This document shows positions 4,698-5,193 of a stretch of DNA of 5,193 nucleotides, in pieces. The notes under the pieces were generated by a model. It worked only from the letters and a program-made list of their open reading frames with translations, did no database searches and was not told where the DNA came from. Source of the DNA: Betaproteobacteria bacterium RBG_16_58_11 (GTDB taxonomy: Bacteria > Pseudomonadota > Gammaproteobacteria > Burkholderiales > Thiobacteraceae); NCBI GenBank assembly GCA_001770235.1, contig MEQN01000018.1, positions 6,027-11,219 of the forward strand. The letters are read 5' to 3'. A program made the translations under genes and the position numbers. Every line of letters begins with the position of its first letter. Position 1 is the stretch's first letter.

Positions 4698-5193
4698 ATG
4701 TCGGTTAACGATGTTTTAAATCAATTGCAGCTCCTGATCCAGGGGTCCGCGCCCAAGCTGATCGAAGTCACCGATCAGTCGAAAGTTGCTGTTCCTTTCG
4801 TGCCGGGCGAGCGCTATACCGCCAAGGTGCAGGAACAGATTGCCAGCGGGCGTTATTTGGTGCTGATCCGCGATCAGAAACTCGATCTCAATTTGCCGCG
4901 CAATACCCAGCCGGGGCAAAACGTCGAACTGCGCTTTGTGGCGGCCAATCCTCGTTTAACTTTTGTGCTGGCAGGTGAGCCGTTGCCGCCGGGCCAGCCG
5001 CAAACACCGGTCAATTTAAGTGACGGCACGCGCTACCTGAATGCCTTGCTGGATCGGGTGAAAGACTTGGCGACACGCCAGCCCCAGGCACAGACGCAAT
5101 CGCAGTCATCCTCGTCCATCCAAGGCCACGCCGCGCCGATCAATAACGCCAAACCGATCATCGAGGGCGCACTGCCGCAGTTGGCGCAATTCG
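4698..5193 (+). CDS. fliK: FliK-like hook-length control protein (5' part, truncated by window end)
   Basis: An open frame from ATG 4698 reaches the window edge with 165 codons and no stop. GAGG (4690-4693), 4 nt before the ATG, supports the start. The N-terminus is a short helix (about 1-18), then a probable beta-rich domain at 30-92 with FVPGERYTAKVQEQIASGRY (34-53) and VLIRDQKLDLNLP (55-67), ending VAANPRLTFVLAGEPLP (81-97). A Gln/Ser/Pro-rich linker (128-145) follows. This pattern fits the N-terminal half of betaproteobacterial FliK-like proteins, which measure hook length and trigger the switch of export specificity. The diagnostic FliK C-terminal domain lies outside the window, so the name rests on the N-terminus and on gene position. 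Confidence 0.7.
   Translation, partial: MSVNDVLNQLQLLIQGSAPKLIEVTDQSKVAVPFVPGERYTAKVQEQIASGRYLVLIRDQKLDLNLPRNTQPGQNVELRFVAANPRLTFVLAGEPLPPGQPQTPVNLSDGTRYLNALLDRVKDLATRQPQAQTQSQSSSSIQGHAAPINNAKPIIEGALPQLAQF

Overview
The window is a late-flagellar gene cluster, all on the + strand: flagellin (fliC), flaG, fliD, fliS, fliT, a small unrecognised gene, a DUF2802-type membrane protein, and the 5' part of a fliK-like gene that runs off the right edge. The gene order, the FliA-type promoter in front of flagellin and the protein sequences point to a motile proteobacterium, most likely a betaproteobacterium. The flagellin starts [12 protein letters not shown] and ends ALSLLR, and the FliK N-terminus also looks betaproteobacterial. 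I cannot name the genus from sequence alone.

Layout. 1-301 holds no gene. It has three 10-bp tandem repeats (36-65), an adjoining inverted repeat (61-90), a weak terminator-like hairpin (168-188) and a good sigma-28 promoter (193-220), then the fliC leader. fliC (302-1156) is followed by a long imperfect hairpin (1165-1231), flaG (1250-1630), a strong GC hairpin (1652-1677), fliD (1725-3074), fliS (3106-3573) and fliT (3570-3899, overlapping fliS). The fliT-distal gap (3900-4024) is almost wholly inverted repeats. It is followed by the 68-aa Pro/Lys-rich ORF (4025-4231), the DUF2802 protein (4282-4659) and the start of fliK (4698 to beyond 5193).

How the genes work together. FliC is the filament subunit. 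FliS is its export chaperone. FliD forms the filament cap that folds arriving flagellin, and FliT is the FliD chaperone. FlaG probably affects filament length or attachment. FliK would set hook length and switch export from hook to filament substrates. The DUF2802 protein has the layout of a single-pass membrane factor with a coiled coil and a C-terminal helical motif, and may act on the export gate or flagellar placement. The set is therefore a secretion and assembly module for the distal flagellum.

Unusual points are the strong hairpins without U-tracts in three intergenic gaps, the repeat cluster after fliT, a cysteine in the flagellin variable domain, the small conserved-looking Pro/Lys-rich ORF, and a SwrB-like architecture for the DUF2802 protein. 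I see no clear novel defence, mobile or RNA system. The window is mainly a conventional flagellar locus with some interesting non-coding structure.
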